Counted from the stretch's first letter, positions 7,128 through 16,281 are shown. The stretch is DNA of 64,000 nucleotides from an uncultured Anaerolineales bacterium (GCA_937960595.1 CALGPL010000011.1:1-64000); one strand, 5' to 3'. Made by a program: numbers and translations. Notes: a model not told the origin generated them from the letters alone.

Positions 7128-9007
7128 GGCTGGCGAACTCCGTCCAACGGCAGGCGGACGAAGAATTTGCTTCCCGGGCAGGCGGTTTCGTCATAGCCAG
7201 GGCTTTCTACCCAGATGCGTCCCCGGTGGGCGTTGACGATGCCGCGGGCGATGGCCAGGCCCAGGCCGGGGCCGCCGCCCTTGAATTTGGCTTTCCCAGA
7301 CGAGTGGAAAAGCACCTCGCCGGTTTGGAAGAATTTCTCGAAGATGGCGTCCTGATGTTCTTTGGCGACCCCGATGCCGGTATCCTCGACGACGATTTCC
7401 ATCTCGGGAGGCTGAGCATTGCCGCGCACGACTCGCCCCTTCACGTAAATGTGACCGCCGTCCGGTGTGTATTTGATGGCGTTCATGACCAGGTGATAGA
7501 AGACTTTGTACATCAGGTCGGGGTCAACGTAGATGGGGGGCAGTTCGCCCAGCCCCTCGGTGTGCAGGCTAATCTGACGTTCCTCCAAACTCTTCTGGAA
7601 GGTCTTCTGGACGCGCATCAGGATGGCGCTGATTTGGACGCGGTCGGGGAGCAATTCGAGCACATTGCTGTCGATGCGGGTGACGTCGAGCATGTTGTTG
7701 ACGATGTCGGTCATGCGGTCGACGCCGTCGAGCAGGCCGGCGGTCAGGGTTTGCATCTCGGCGTCGTCGCGGGTCTTCAGTTCGATCAACTGAGCGTACC
7801 CCTTGACCGAGGTGAGGGGCGAACGCAATTCGTGGGCCGAAACGTCAATGAAACTGGCCTTGGTGCGGTCCATTTGTTCGAGGATGTGATAAGTGCGCTC
7901 CAGTTCGGCGGTTCGTTCCTGGAGACGGCTGGTCATCTCGTCGAAGGTAGCGGCCAGGGTGCCGATTTCATCCTTGCCCCGAATGCCGCTGCGCCGACTC
8001 AGGTCGCCCTGGCTGATGGCCTGAGAGGTGCGCACCAGCGAGAACAACGGGTTGGTGATGCGGCGCGAGATGACATAACCGATCACGATCACCGCCACCA
8101 TCGCGACCGAGAACAGGACCACATAAAAGTTGCGGCTGGCTGCGCCGGGCTGGATCACGTACTCGGCCGGCAGGACGACGGCGTAGATGGCTACCTGGCT
8201 GCCGCCCACCTGCAGCGGACCGCGCGCCAGGCTGTACCAGCGCCCGCCAGCGCGGAAATTCTCTCCCTGGACCAGACGGGGGGAATGAGTCAGTTCTTCG
8301 TACTCGACGGGCGCGAGCGCCACCGATTGCAGGAAGTCTGGATCCTGAGCCTGGGCGGCCATGCTGGTTGCAATCGCCTGTCCCTGCTCATCGTAGAGGA
8401 TCACGTCTGCCAGCGAAGTGCTCTTGAGGTAAGGCAGCATGCTGTTGAGCGAGGTGCCGACGACCACGACCCCCACCACCCGGTTTTCCAGGACGACAGG
8501 CAAGGCCGTGTAGTAGTAATACTGTTCATCATAGGGCTGGCGGGCAATGCCGCGCCCCGGCGGCTGTTGAGGATCGGGGTTGGACAATATGGCCCGAACG
8601 AAATCCAGGTCGCCGAATCCGCCCGGCGTCTCGAGGATTGCGATCTGCCCCTCCCGGTTGAAAATCGTCTGGAACAGCGTATGCCCTTGCCGGTCGAGGA
8701 TGGCCACGTTTTCGGCGTCCAGGGCGGCGGCCAGGGGCTGGATTCTGGCTGCAAGCGTTGCCTGATCTTCGGCCAAGATGGCCTCTGCCACGCCATTCGT
8801 ATAGGCAATCAGACGACCGACATCCACATGGCGCAATTCCTGGCGCACGACCGTGTCGGAGACGACCCGCCCCGCCTCCAACAACTGGTTGTTCAGCCGT
8901 TCACTCAACGTATTGGATACCAGGCGCGTGACAACATATACCCCTAAAATCGCCACCAGAGCGGTCAAAAGCAAATAGGGTAGGATAACTCGGAAACGAA
9001 TGCTCAC
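7124..9007 (-). CDS. Membrane sensor histidine kinase (dCache-HAMP-HisKA-HATPase)
   Basis: A 627-residue two-component sensor. It has TM1 (8-28), an extracytoplasmic double-Cache-like region (about 35-290), TM2 (292-314), HAMP (315-367), a HisKA dimerisation helix with phospho-acceptor H392 in SAHELRSP, and an ATP-binding domain with NAIKYTPDGG, DTGIGV and GGGPGLGLAIARG. No response regulator is adjacent; the downstream partner is the repeat surface protein, so the pair may sense and respond at the envelope (inference). The start is GTG at 9007. A TATAAT box (9013-9008) abuts that codon, which is odd: if used as -10, transcription would start inside the gene near the third codon. No good Shine-Dalgarno site is visible, so the start is the uncertain point. 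Confidence 0.92.
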   Translation of the reverse strand: MSIRFRVILPYLLLTALVAILGVYVVTRLVSNTLSERLNNQLLEAGRVVSDTVVRQELRHVDVGRLIAYTNGVAEAILAEDQATLAARIQPLAAALDAENVAILDRQGHTLFQTIFNREGQIAILETPGGFGDLDFVRAILSNPDPQQPPGRGIARQPYDEQYYYYTALPVVLENRVVGVVVVGTSLNSMLPYLKSTSLADVILYDEQGQAIATSMAAQAQDPDFLQSVALAPVEYEELTHSPRLVQGENFRAGGRWYSLARGPLQVGGSQVAIYAVVLPAEYVIQPGAASRNFYVVLFSVAMVAVIVIGYVISRRITNPLFSLVRTSQAISQGDLSRRSGIRGKDEIGTLAATFDEMTSRLQERTAELERTYHILEQMDRTKASFIDVSAHELRSPLTSVKGYAQLIELKTRDDAEMQTLTAGLLDGVDRMTDIVNNMLDVTRIDSNVLELLPDRVQISAILMRVQKTFQKSLEERQISLHTEGLGELPPIYVDPDLMYKVFYHLVMNAIKYTPDGGHIYVKGRVVRGNAQPPEMEIVVEDTGIGVAKEHQDAIFEKFFQTGEVLFHSSGKAKFKGGGPGLGLAIARGIVNAHRGRIWVESPGYDETACPGSKFFVRLPLDGVRQP

Positions 9008-9050
9008 ATTATAGGTCTTTGGGAATGAATCGTGAAATTTTTCTCTATCA

Positions 9051-9079
9051 TTTTACTAGTACAATTATGTTAATACAAT
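9051..9079 (+). promoter_or_regulatory. Candidate promoter of the glycyl-radical operon
   Basis: TTTTAC (9051-9056), a 17-nt spacer and TACAAT (9074-9079), in an AT-rich divergent gap (9010-9109). The gap also contains several TTAAT/AATT words that could bind a regulator, but no clear inverted repeat. Confidence 0.4.
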
Positions 9080-9109
9080 AGACATTTTCATGACAACAGG
9101 ACTTCGGTC

Positions 9110-10036
9110 ATGGGCTTTGGAGCCGCGCAAGTGATTACAGGTACGGTTTTCGACATCCGCCGCTATTCGATCCACGACGGCCCGGGCATCCGCACGGCCG
9201 TCTTCCTCAAGGGCTGTCCGCTGGCCTGCAGGTGGTGTCATAACCCGGAGGGCCGCGCCTATGGGCCGGAACTCATCTTTCGGCCGGCGCGCTGCATCCT
9301 GTGCGACGATTGCCTGACGGTCTGCCCGAACCAGGCCGTCGGCCGCCGCGGCGACCAGATTCACATCGACCGCGCCCGCTGCCGGGTCAGCGGAGCCTGC
9401 GCGGCCGTCTGCCCGACCCAGGCGTTGGAAATGGTCGGCCGGGAAATGACGGTGGAACAAGTGATGGAAGAGGTCGAGCGCGATCGTCCCTTCTATGAGC
9501 AATCGGGCGGCGGCGTGACCTGTACGGGCGGCGAACCGCTCGCCCAGCCGGAATTCCTGCGCTCCCTCTTGCAAGCCTGCCGGACCCGCGGCCTGCATAC
9601 CGCCCTGGACACTTGCGGCTACGCCCCCTGGCCCGTTCTCGACGAAATCCGTCCGTTTGTGAACCTGTTCCTGTACGATCTGAAACTGATGGACGATGCC
9701 CGTCACCGCGCCTGGACCGGAGTCTCGAACGCCGACATCCTGGCCAATTTGCGCCGGCTCTCGCAGGCCGGGCAGGAGATTCTCGTCCGCATGCCGGTCA
9801 TCCCCGGCGTCAATGATGACGAGAGCAGTTTGGGCGCTGCCGGGGAATTTCTCGCCTCGCTGGCGAACGTCCCGCCGGTGGAGTTGCTCGCCTATCACAA
9901 CATCGCCGAGGCCAAGTATGCCGGGCTGGGCCGGGAATATGAATTGGAGATCCGCCCGCCGGCGGCAGCCCACATGAAACGGTGCGCGGCGATTTTGGGC
10001 GAGTATGGGGTGCGGGTGGTCAATGTTGATCAATGA
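9110..10036 (+). CDS. Glycyl-radical enzyme activase (radical SAM)
   Basis: A 308-residue PflA-type activating enzyme that uses S-adenosylmethionine and a 4Fe-4S cluster to place a glycyl radical on its partner enzyme. The radical SAM motif is C36-x3-C40-x2-C43 ([11 protein letters not shown]). An inserted ferredoxin-like segment has C62, C65, C68 and C72 for one extra cluster. The second set (C91, C97, C101) has serine (S94) where the second cysteine is expected, so the second auxiliary cluster may be incomplete or differently ligated. GGEPL (SAM contact) and a C-terminal ELLAYHN stretch are present. An AGGA site precedes the ATG at 9110. It lies 43 nt upstream of the radical enzyme, its evident client. 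Confidence 0.93.
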   Translation: MGFGAAQVITGTVFDIRRYSIHDGPGIRTAVFLKGCPLACRWCHNPEGRAYGPELIFRPARCILCDDCLTVCPNQAVGRRGDQIHIDRARCRVSGACAAVCPTQALEMVGREMTVEQVMEEVERDRPFYEQSGGGVTCTGGEPLAQPEFLRSLLQACRTRGLHTALDTCGYAPWPVLDEIRPFVNLFLYDLKLMDDARHRAWTGVSNADILANLRRLSQAGQEILVRMPVIPGVNDDESSLGAAGEFLASLANVPPVELLAYHNIAEAKYAGLGREYELEIRPPAAAHMKRCAAILGEYGVRVVNVDQ

Positions 10037-10079
10037 GAGGTAAAATATCTTCAAGGGAAGAACACTTTTGGAGGTGCCT

Positions 10080-12437
10080 ATGTCCATGACCGAACGCGTC
10101 CGCCGATTGCGCCAGCAATCGCTCGAGGCCGAGGAAACCCTCTCGGCCGAGCGCGCTTTGCTGTTGACCGAATTCTATCGCGCCAATCCCGGCCTCGGCG
10201 TCTCTGCGCCTGTTCAGCGGGCGATGGCTTTTGCCTACCTGATGGAACACAAGACCGTGGTCATCAACGACGGCGAACTGATCGTCGGCGAGAAGGGGCC
10301 GGCGCCCAAGCACGCTCCCACCTACCCGGAACTGTGCTGCCACAGCCTCGCAGACCTCGACATCCTGAACGCGCGCCCGAAGACCTCCTTCCGCGTCGAG
10401 CCGGAGACGCGCCAGGTGTACGAGGAGCAAATCATCCCGTTCTGGCAGGGCCGCTCGATGCGCGACCGCATCTTCGCCGAAATGACCGATGACTGGAAAG
10501 CAGCCTACGAGGCGGGCATTTTCACCGAATTCATGGAGCAGCGCGCCCCCGGTCACACCGTCCTGGATGACAAGATTTACCGCAAGGGCATGCTCGACTT
10601 TATCGCCGAGATCGACGCCCGGTTGGCCTCGCTCGATTACCTGCATGACCCCGAAGCCTACGCCAAGCAGGAAGAACTCAAAGCCATGCGCATCTGCGCC
10701 CAGGCGTTGATCCGTTTCGGGGAGCGATATGCCGAGGAGGCGCAGCGGCAGGCGCGGGCGGAGTCCGATCCGCAGCGCCGGGCCGAGTTGGAGAAAATCG
10801 CCCAGGTGTGCAGCCGCGTCCCGGCCCACGCGCCGCGCGATTTTTGGGAGGCGCTGCAATATTACTGGTTCGTCCACCTGGGCGTCACGACCGAACTCAA
10901 CACCTGGGATTCGTTCTGCCCCGGCCACCTCGACCGACATCTTCTCCCTTTCTATGACCTGACTGCCCACCCGCGCGAGTATTACGAAGAATTGCTCCAG
11001 TGCTTCTGGATCAAGTTCAACAACCAGCCTGCCCCGCCCAAGGTCGGCGTGACGGCAGCCGAGAGCGGCACCTACACCGACTTCGCCCAGATCAATCTCG
11101 GCGGCCTCCTGGCCGACGGCTCCGACGGCGTCAACGAGGTCACCTACCTCTTGCTGGATGTGATCGAGGCAATGCGCCTCCTGCAGCCGTCCTCGTCCAT
11201 CCAGGTCAGCAAGAAGAATCCCGACGCATTCATCAAGCGGGCGGCCAAAATCATCCGCACCGGCTTTGGCCAACCCTCGGTGTTCAACGCCGACGTGGTC
11301 GTGCAGGAGATGGTGCGGGTCGGCAAGTCGCTCGAAGATGCCCGCAACGGCGGCACCAGCGGCTGTGTGGAGACCGGCGCCTTCGGCAAAGAAGCCTACA
11401 TCTTGACCGGCTACTTCAACCTCCCCAAGATTCTCGAACTGACCCTCCACGACGGCCTCGATCCGCGCACCGGCCGCCAACTCGGTCCGCACACCGGCGA
11501 CCCGCGCACGTTCGCCACCTTTGACGACCTCTTCGCCGCTTTCGAAACCCAAATGCGCCACTTCCTCGACATCAAAATTCGCGGCAACAACCTGATCGAA
11601 CGGCTCTACGCGGCCTACCTGCCTGCGCCGTTCCTGTCGCTGTTGGTGGACGACTGCATCGCCAAAGGCAAGGATTACCATGATGGAGGCGCCCGCTACG
11701 ACTCGTCTTACATCCAGGGCGTGGGCATGGGGACGATCACCGACTGCCTCTCGGCCCTCCAATATCACGTCTTCGACCATCGGACCTGGACGATGGACGC
11801 CTTCCTGCGCATGCTGGAGGCCGATTTTGCCGGCTTCGAGCGCGAGCGCCAGATTTTGCTCAACAAGACCCCCCGTTACGGCAACGATGACGACTACGCC
11901 GATCGTTTGCTGCGCCGCGTCTTCGAGGCCTATTACCGCGCCATCGAGGGCCGCAAGAACACGCGCGGCGGCGAGTATCACATCAATCTCCTGCCGACCA
12001 CCTGCCACATCTACTTCGGCTCGGTGACCGGGGCGACGCCGGACGGGCGCCGCGCCTGGTCGCCGTTATCGGAGGGCATCTCCCCGGTCCAGGGCGCCGA
12101 CCGGCGCGGCCCAACCGCCGTGCTTCGTTCGGCGGCCAAGATGGACCACGTCCGCACCGGCGGGACGTTGCTCAACCAGAAGTTCACCCCCTCTCTGCTG
12201 GCGGATGAGACCGGCCTCGAGGCGCTCGTCCAACTCATTCGCGGCTACTTCAAACTCGACGGGCATCACATCCAGTTCAATGTGATTGATGCCGAAACCC
12301 TCCGCAAAGCGCAGCAGAACCCCGAGCAATATCGCGACCTGATCGTGCGCGTCGCCGGCTACTCGGACTACTTCTGCGACCTGAGCGAAGCGCTGCAAAA
12401 CGAAATCATTGCCCGCACCGAGCATCAGTCGTTCTGA
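10080..12437 (+). CDS. Glycyl-radical enzyme, probable trans-4-hydroxy-L-proline dehydratase
   Basis: A 785-residue pyruvate formate-lyase family enzyme of the anaerobic cytoplasm. The glycyl radical site is G760 in RVAGYSDYF and the thiyl cysteine is C429 in NGGTSGCVETGAFG. The GCVETGAFG context followed by EAYILTGYFNLPK, and the length, fit the hydroxyproline dehydratase (HypD) branch as I remember it, better than choline, glycerol or formate-lyase branches. HypD makes pyrroline-5-carboxylate, which a ProC-type reductase would turn into proline; no proC is nearby. GGAGG lies 5 nt before the ATG at 10080; an in-frame TTG at 10068 would start inside that site and is rejected. Radical-enzyme identity is firm, the substrate is inferred. 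It implies anaerobic growth on collagen- or plant-derived hydroxyproline. Confidence 0.9.
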   Translation: MSMTERVRRLRQQSLEAEETLSAERALLLTEFYRANPGLGVSAPVQRAMAFAYLMEHKTVVINDGELIVGEKGPAPKHAPTYPELCCHSLADLDILNARPKTSFRVEPETRQVYEEQIIPFWQGRSMRDRIFAEMTDDWKAAYEAGIFTEFMEQRAPGHTVLDDKIYRKGMLDFIAEIDARLASLDYLHDPEAYAKQEELKAMRICAQALIRFGERYAEEAQRQARAESDPQRRAELEKIAQVCSRVPAHAPRDFWEALQYYWFVHLGVTTELNTWDSFCPGHLDRHLLPFYDLTAHPREYYEELLQCFWIKFNNQPAPPKVGVTAAESGTYTDFAQINLGGLLADGSDGVNEVTYLLLDVIEAMRLLQPSSSIQVSKKNPDAFIKRAAKIIRTGFGQPSVFNADVVVQEMVRVGKSLEDARNGGTSGCVETGAFGKEAYILTGYFNLPKILELTLHDGLDPRTGRQLGPHTGDPRTFATFDDLFAAFETQMRHFLDIKIRGNNLIERLYAAYLPAPFLSLLVDDCIAKGKDYHDGGARYDSSYIQGVGMGTITDCLSALQYHVFDHRTWTMDAFLRMLEADFAGFERERQILLNKTPRYGNDDDYADRLLRRVFEAYYRAIEGRKNTRGGEYHINLLPTTCHIYFGSVTGATPDGRRAWSPLSEGISPVQGADRRGPTAVLRSAAKMDHVRTGGTLLNQKFTPSLLADETGLEALVQLIRGYFKLDGHHIQFNVIDAETLRKAQQNPEQYRDLIVRVAGYSDYFCDLSEALQNEIIARTEHQSF

Positions 12438-12448
12438 AAGGAGAAACC

Positions 12449-13246
12449 ATGAGGAAACTCTTTCCGTTGTTCGTGCTGCTCCTCACGATGCTGGCCTGCG
12501 GGCTGCCGCAAACGGCCACGCCGCCGCCGATCACGACCGAACCGCCGACCGAACCGCCGACCGAACCGCCCATCGTTCCCAATGTGGTCTGCAACGAAGT
12601 CTCGCTTTTCCTCGACCCCGCCCTGGCCGCCTCCTTCACCTGTGAAACGGTGCCCGCCTCGGATCTGGAATTCGAGATCTATCCCCAGTACACCAAAATT
12701 ACACTGCAGGGATACCCTCTCTCCGGGACGTTCTTCACGCCCTATATTTCCGTCTTCCCGGTGGCGGCCTATAGCGCTTTGCGCCCCGATTACGTTCCCG
12801 GCCGGGTGGCGGAACTGCAAGCCCTGACGGCCGGCGCCGCTCCCGGCGCGGCTTCCCTGCCCTTCCTGCCGCTTTTCAACGCCGCCCAGACCTTCCACGC
12901 CCAGTACCGGGTCATCCCGTTCCAGAATGGCAGCGGAATCCGCTTCCTGACCCTCTACGCCCAGTACTATGCGCCGGTCAACAACCATGACATGTTCTAC
13001 ACCTATCAGGCCCTCACCGGCGACGGTCAATACTGGGTCTCGGCGATTCTGCCGGTCAACCATGCCATGCTGCCGCCCAATGCCGACAACCCGCCCGGCG
13101 GTCAGACCTGGGAGCAGTTCGGCGACAACTACGAGCCGTATCTCGCCGACATGGTCAACCAACTGAACGCCCAGCCGGATGGCAGTTATCTTCCTGCCCT
13201 GAATGCCCTGGATGCGCTGGTCGGCAGCATCACCATCCAGCCGTAG
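12449..13246 (+). CDS. Secreted lipoprotein of unknown function
   Basis: A 265-residue protein with a type II signal peptide: charged MRK, a hydrophobic core and lipobox LTMLAC with C17 as the lipidated residue. A Pro/Thr stalk follows (TTEPPTEPPTEPP), then a roughly 220-residue globular domain rich in aromatic residues (YPQYTKITLQGYPL, QYYAPVNNHDMFY). No family was recognised. An AAGGAG site precedes the ATG by 7 nt. It lies only 11 nt after the radical enzyme and so probably shares its transcript, but a functional link is not evident. Confidence 0.82.
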   Translation: MRKLFPLFVLLLTMLACGLPQTATPPPITTEPPTEPPTEPPIVPNVVCNEVSLFLDPALAASFTCETVPASDLEFEIYPQYTKITLQGYPLSGTFFTPYISVFPVAAYSALRPDYVPGRVAELQALTAGAAPGAASLPFLPLFNAAQTFHAQYRVIPFQNGSGIRFLTLYAQYYAPVNNHDMFYTYQALTGDGQYWVSAILPVNHAMLPPNADNPPGGQTWEQFGDNYEPYLADMVNQLNAQPDGSYLPALNALDALVGSITIQP

Positions 13247-13264
13247 AAGAGCGTCTCGCTCCCT

Positions 13265-14443
13265 CTAGCGCGAGGGGATGCGAATGCGGCTGGCGGCGAT
13301 GAAATTCAAGCCGGCAATGACTACCCCCATCAGGAACACATACGGATAGCCGAGGGTATTCCAAATCGCGCCGCCTGCCAGCGCAATGCTGATCGAAAAG
13401 ATGTGGTCAATCGTCACGCCCGCCGTCAGCGCGGGCTGGACGTCGGCATCTTCTTTGGCGATTTTTTTCATGTACATCGAGCGCGCCATCCCGACCGAAA
13501 AGAGCATCTGATCGAGCAGGAAGAGGGCACAGGTGAGCAGGAAAGCCGTCGTTGGGGGGAAGAGGAAGCGGGCGAATCCGTACCCGAGGCAGACGAAGAC
13601 CAGCAGCACGGCCTCGGCCGATAGAATGGTCCGCTCTCCGAAGCGGTCGATGGCCCGTCCCAGCAGCGGCTGGAACAGGATGCCGATCACCCCGCCGATG
13701 GTGAACAGCGTAGCCAGCGTCTCGGTCGGCTGGTTGAAAACGGTCACGATGACCCACGGGGCAAAGGTGATGAAAATCTGCTTGCGCGAGCCAGAGAGGA
13801 CGTTCAGAAGATAGAACAGACGGTACTCGCGATGCAGCCGCAGGAAGGTGCGAGGCGGCTTGACCTCATCCCGCTTCATGGCCAGCATGAGCAGGGCGGC
13901 GGCCCCCAGCCCGAGCGCCGTCAGCGCAAAGGAATGCTCGAAGCGGAAGCCCAGGAAGCGAAATCCCAAAACGACCAGGAAACTGCCCAAAATAGCGGCA
14001 AAATTGCGGATGGCGTTCAACTGGCCCAACCGCCGCCCGGTCTGGCCGGCGCGGGCCAGTTCCATGCCGATGGTGGAGGCCAGCGGCATGAACAAGTGCT
14101 GTCCCATGCTGTAGAGAAACAGGAAGATCGTCATCACGGCATAGGGGGCGGGGATGAAACCGATCAGCAGGGCGCCGGCCACGCTCATCAGCAGCGCCGC
14201 TGCCCCCAGCCGCCGGCTGCACAGGAACCACAGCATGGCCGAGACGAAGACGACCAGGAAGCCCGGCAATTCACGCGGAAATTCCAGGAAGGAACGCTGA
14301 AAGCCGGTCAGTTCGAAGCGGAAATCAAGGAAGTTGTTGAAGGTGGCGTCGTAGATGCTGTAGGCTGCGCCCATCAAAAAGGAAGCGGCGGCAAACAGTT
14401 TCAGTTCTCGCGGGGCGCGCGCTAAGCGTTCGGTGATGCGCAT
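13265..14443 (-). CDS. Major facilitator superfamily transporter
   Basis: A 392-residue protein with about 12 hydrophobic segments in two halves. The N-terminal half has FNNFLDFRFELTGFQRSFLE and a conserved cytoplasmic loop with arginines (CSRRLG); the central loop has RAIDRFGERTILS, a motif-A-like cytoplasmic loop of MFS permeases. The start has AAGGA 7 nt upstream (minus strand) and lies 15 nt after the mevalonate kinase gene, making it the last gene of a three-gene minus-strand operon. Substrate unknown; its place suggests lipid, sugar or drug efflux but no residue pattern settles this. Confidence 0.88.
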   Translation of the reverse strand: MRITERLARAPRELKLFAAASFLMGAAYSIYDATFNNFLDFRFELTGFQRSFLEFPRELPGFLVVFVSAMLWFLCSRRLGAAALLMSVAGALLIGFIPAPYAVMTIFLFLYSMGQHLFMPLASTIGMELARAGQTGRRLGQLNAIRNFAAILGSFLVVLGFRFLGFRFEHSFALTALGLGAAALLMLAMKRDEVKPPRTFLRLHREYRLFYLLNVLSGSRKQIFITFAPWVIVTVFNQPTETLATLFTIGGVIGILFQPLLGRAIDRFGERTILSAEAVLLVFVCLGYGFARFLFPPTTAFLLTCALFLLDQMLFSVGMARSMYMKKIAKEDADVQPALTAGVTIDHIFSISIALAGGAIWNTLGYPYVFLMGVVIAGLNFIAASRIRIPSR

Positions 14444-14458
14444 GGGATGTCCTTGCTG

Positions 14459-15385
14459 TCATGGAATGGTGGTGAGAATGACTCGCGCTGCGCCCGCTGC
14501 CTGTAGGGCGCGGGCGACGCTTTCGGCCTGCGGCGGTGCAACCAGGGCGATCATGTTGCCGCCGCGCCCGCCGCCGCTCATCTTGGCCCCCAGGGCGCCG
14601 GCGCCGCGAGCCGCCTCCACCAGCCGGTCCAGGTCGGGGCTGGAGACGGTCAACGACTGGAGCAGGGCGTGGTTGGCGTCCATCCGGCGGCCCAGTTCGG
14701 CCAGGTCGCCGCGTTCGATGGCCTGACGCGCCTCCCAGACGATTTCGCCAATCTGGTCGAAGACCTTTTCCCAGCGCGCCGGCTCGGCCTGCCATAGGGC
14801 GCGCACCGCGCCGACCGCTTCCTTCGTCGGCGCGGCGACGCCGGTATCGCCGATGGCCAGCGTAAACGGCGCCCCGACGCGAAAGGTCTTGATCGGCCTG
14901 CCTTGGGTGAAATAGACCGGCCGGCCATAGGTGACGACGGTGTTGTCAATGCCGGAGGGCGTGCCGTGGTGCAGTTTCTCGGCCTCGAAAGCCAGGGCGT
15001 TGACCTGTTCGTCCGCGAGCGGACGGCCGAGAAAGACCGCGAGCGCCCGGATGACGGCCACGCTCACCGCCGCGCCCGAACCCAGGCCGGAGGCGACCGG
15101 AATGGTGGACTGGACATAAACTGTGCAGTTGGGCGGGCGCGAAACGCCCAGGGCGGAGAACACGCTCCGAATGACAGCCGCCAGCGGCTGGTCGAGGGCG
15201 AGATCGGCCAGCGGCGCCGAGAGGCCGATGTTGGGGGCTTCCACCCAGACCCCGCCGCGGGCGTCCTCGCGAACCGTCGCGGTCGCCTGCACCTGTTTGA
15301 CCGGCACGGCCAGCGCCGGACGGCCGTACACGACGGCGTGTTCGCCGAACAGGATGATTTTGCCGGGCGCAGAAGCGGTTGTCAT
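14459..15385 (-). CDS. mvk: Mevalonate kinase
   Basis: A 308-residue GHMP kinase that phosphorylates mevalonate with ATP, an early step in isopentenyl diphosphate synthesis. Motifs are PGKIILFGEHAVVYG (8-22, typical of mevalonate kinase), the GHMP glycine loop PVASGLGSGAAVSVA, the substrate-site segment HGTPSGIDNTV, and the C-terminal KMSGGGRGGNMIAL. Length is usual for the bacterial/archaeal enzyme. The gene starts 3 nt after the UbiA stop codon, so the two are coupled. Other mevalonate-pathway genes are not in the window. Bacteria more often use the MEP route, so this marks a lineage with the mevalonate or an archaeal-type variant pathway. Confidence 0.93.
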   Translation of the reverse strand: MTTASAPGKIILFGEHAVVYGRPALAVPVKQVQATATVREDARGGVWVEAPNIGLSAPLADLALDQPLAAVIRSVFSALGVSRPPNCTVYVQSTIPVASGLGSGAAVSVAVIRALAVFLGRPLADEQVNALAFEAEKLHHGTPSGIDNTVVTYGRPVYFTQGRPIKTFRVGAPFTLAIGDTGVAAPTKEAVGAVRALWQAEPARWEKVFDQIGEIVWEARQAIERGDLAELGRRMDANHALLQSLTVSSPDLDRLVEAARGAGALGAKMSGGGRGGNMIALVAPPQAESVARALQAAGAARVILTTIP

Positions 15386-15388
15386 CGT

Positions 15389-16258
15389 CTAGACGAAATA
15401 GAAAACAGCCAGAACGGTCAGCCCCCACAGGATCAGGGAAACCTGGAAGGGCCGGTCGGAAAGCAGGATTTCCTCCGGCTCGCTGCCGCTGTTCTTGACC
15501 TGCACCAGATACAAATAGCGGAAGATGGCATAGGCCACGAAGGGAATGGTCAGCATCAGGGCGTGATTGGCGGGCGCTTCGGGCCGGAAGAACGTGTAGA
15601 GCGAATAGGTCACCAGCGTGGTGCCGGAGACGATGGTGATGAACTGGTCGAGCAGGGGCAGGGTGTAGCCGCCCAGCACTTTGCGATGACCGCCGGAGGC
15701 TGCTTCGAGCAGATACAGTTCGGCGCGGCGCTTGCCGAAGCCCAGGTAGAGGGCCAGCAGCGTCATCAGGACGTACAGCCAGGGCGAGAAGCGATCCACG
15801 ATGATCAGGGTCGTGCCGGCATGGACGCGCAGGACGAAGCCGGCGGCGATGACCAGCACGTCCAGGATGAGAGCGTGTTTGAGCCACTTGGAATAGGCCA
15901 GCATGAGGGCAAAATAGACCAGCAGGGTGAGGGCAAACTGCCAGGCCAGGAAATAGCCCGCTGCCAAGGAACCCAGCGCCAGGCTGGCAGCGGCGGCGGC
16001 CGCGACCCCGATGGGCAGTTGCCCCGAGGCGATGGGGCGGTTCTTCTTGGCCGGGTGCTGACGGTCGGCTTCCACGTCGAGGATGTCGTTGATGAGGTAG
16101 ACGGCGCTGGAGATGAGGCAGAACAGGCCAAAGCCGGCCAGCGTGCGCAGGAAATCGGTCGGGTGGAAGAGTTTGCCGTCGAAGACCAGGGCAGCAAAAA
16201 CGAAGGCGTTTTTCGTCCACTGACGCGGACGCAGGGCTTTGAGCAAGGCTTTCAGCAT
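15389..16258 (-). CDS. UbiA-family transferase, decaprenyl-phosphate phosphoribosyltransferase-like
   Basis: A 289-residue integral membrane protein with about 8-9 transmembrane helices. The first Asp-rich motif is NDILDVEADRQHPAKKNRPI, and the N terminus LRPRQWTKNAFVFAALVF matches the UbiA subgroup that attaches phosphoribose to polyprenyl phosphate (as in mycobacterial arabinan precursor synthesis). A second acidic/basic cluster, GFGKRRAEL, is present. It would act in the cytoplasmic membrane on isoprenoid lipid carriers, which fits coupling to mevalonate kinase. The ATG at 16258 has no Shine-Dalgarno but has TAAAAT exactly 6 nt upstream, so the operon transcript is probably leaderless. A prenyltransferase for quinones or archaeal-type lipids is the alternative. 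Confidence 0.85.
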   Translation of the reverse strand: MLKALLKALRPRQWTKNAFVFAALVFDGKLFHPTDFLRTLAGFGLFCLISSAVYLINDILDVEADRQHPAKKNRPIASGQLPIGVAAAAAASLALGSLAAGYFLAWQFALTLLVYFALMLAYSKWLKHALILDVLVIAAGFVLRVHAGTTLIIVDRFSPWLYVLMTLLALYLGFGKRRAELYLLEAASGGHRKVLGGYTLPLLDQFITIVSGTTLVTYSLYTFFRPEAPANHALMLTIPFVAYAIFRYLYLVQVKNSGSEPEEILLSDRPFQVSLILWGLTVLAVFYFV

Positions 16259-16264
16259 GAATGT

Positions 16265-16270
16265 ATTTTA
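16265..16270 (-). promoter_or_regulatory. -10 box for leaderless transcription of the UbiA operon
   Basis: TAAAAT on the minus strand, followed by 6 nt (ACATTC) and the ATG at 16258. This spacing places the transcription start on the A of the start codon. No -35 consensus is visible. Confidence 0.6.
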
Positions 16271-16281
16271 CACGATAGCGG

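Noticed and set aside
10068..10079. TTG start of the glycyl-radical enzyme
   Set aside because: It begins within the GGAGG ribosome site that serves ATG 10080.
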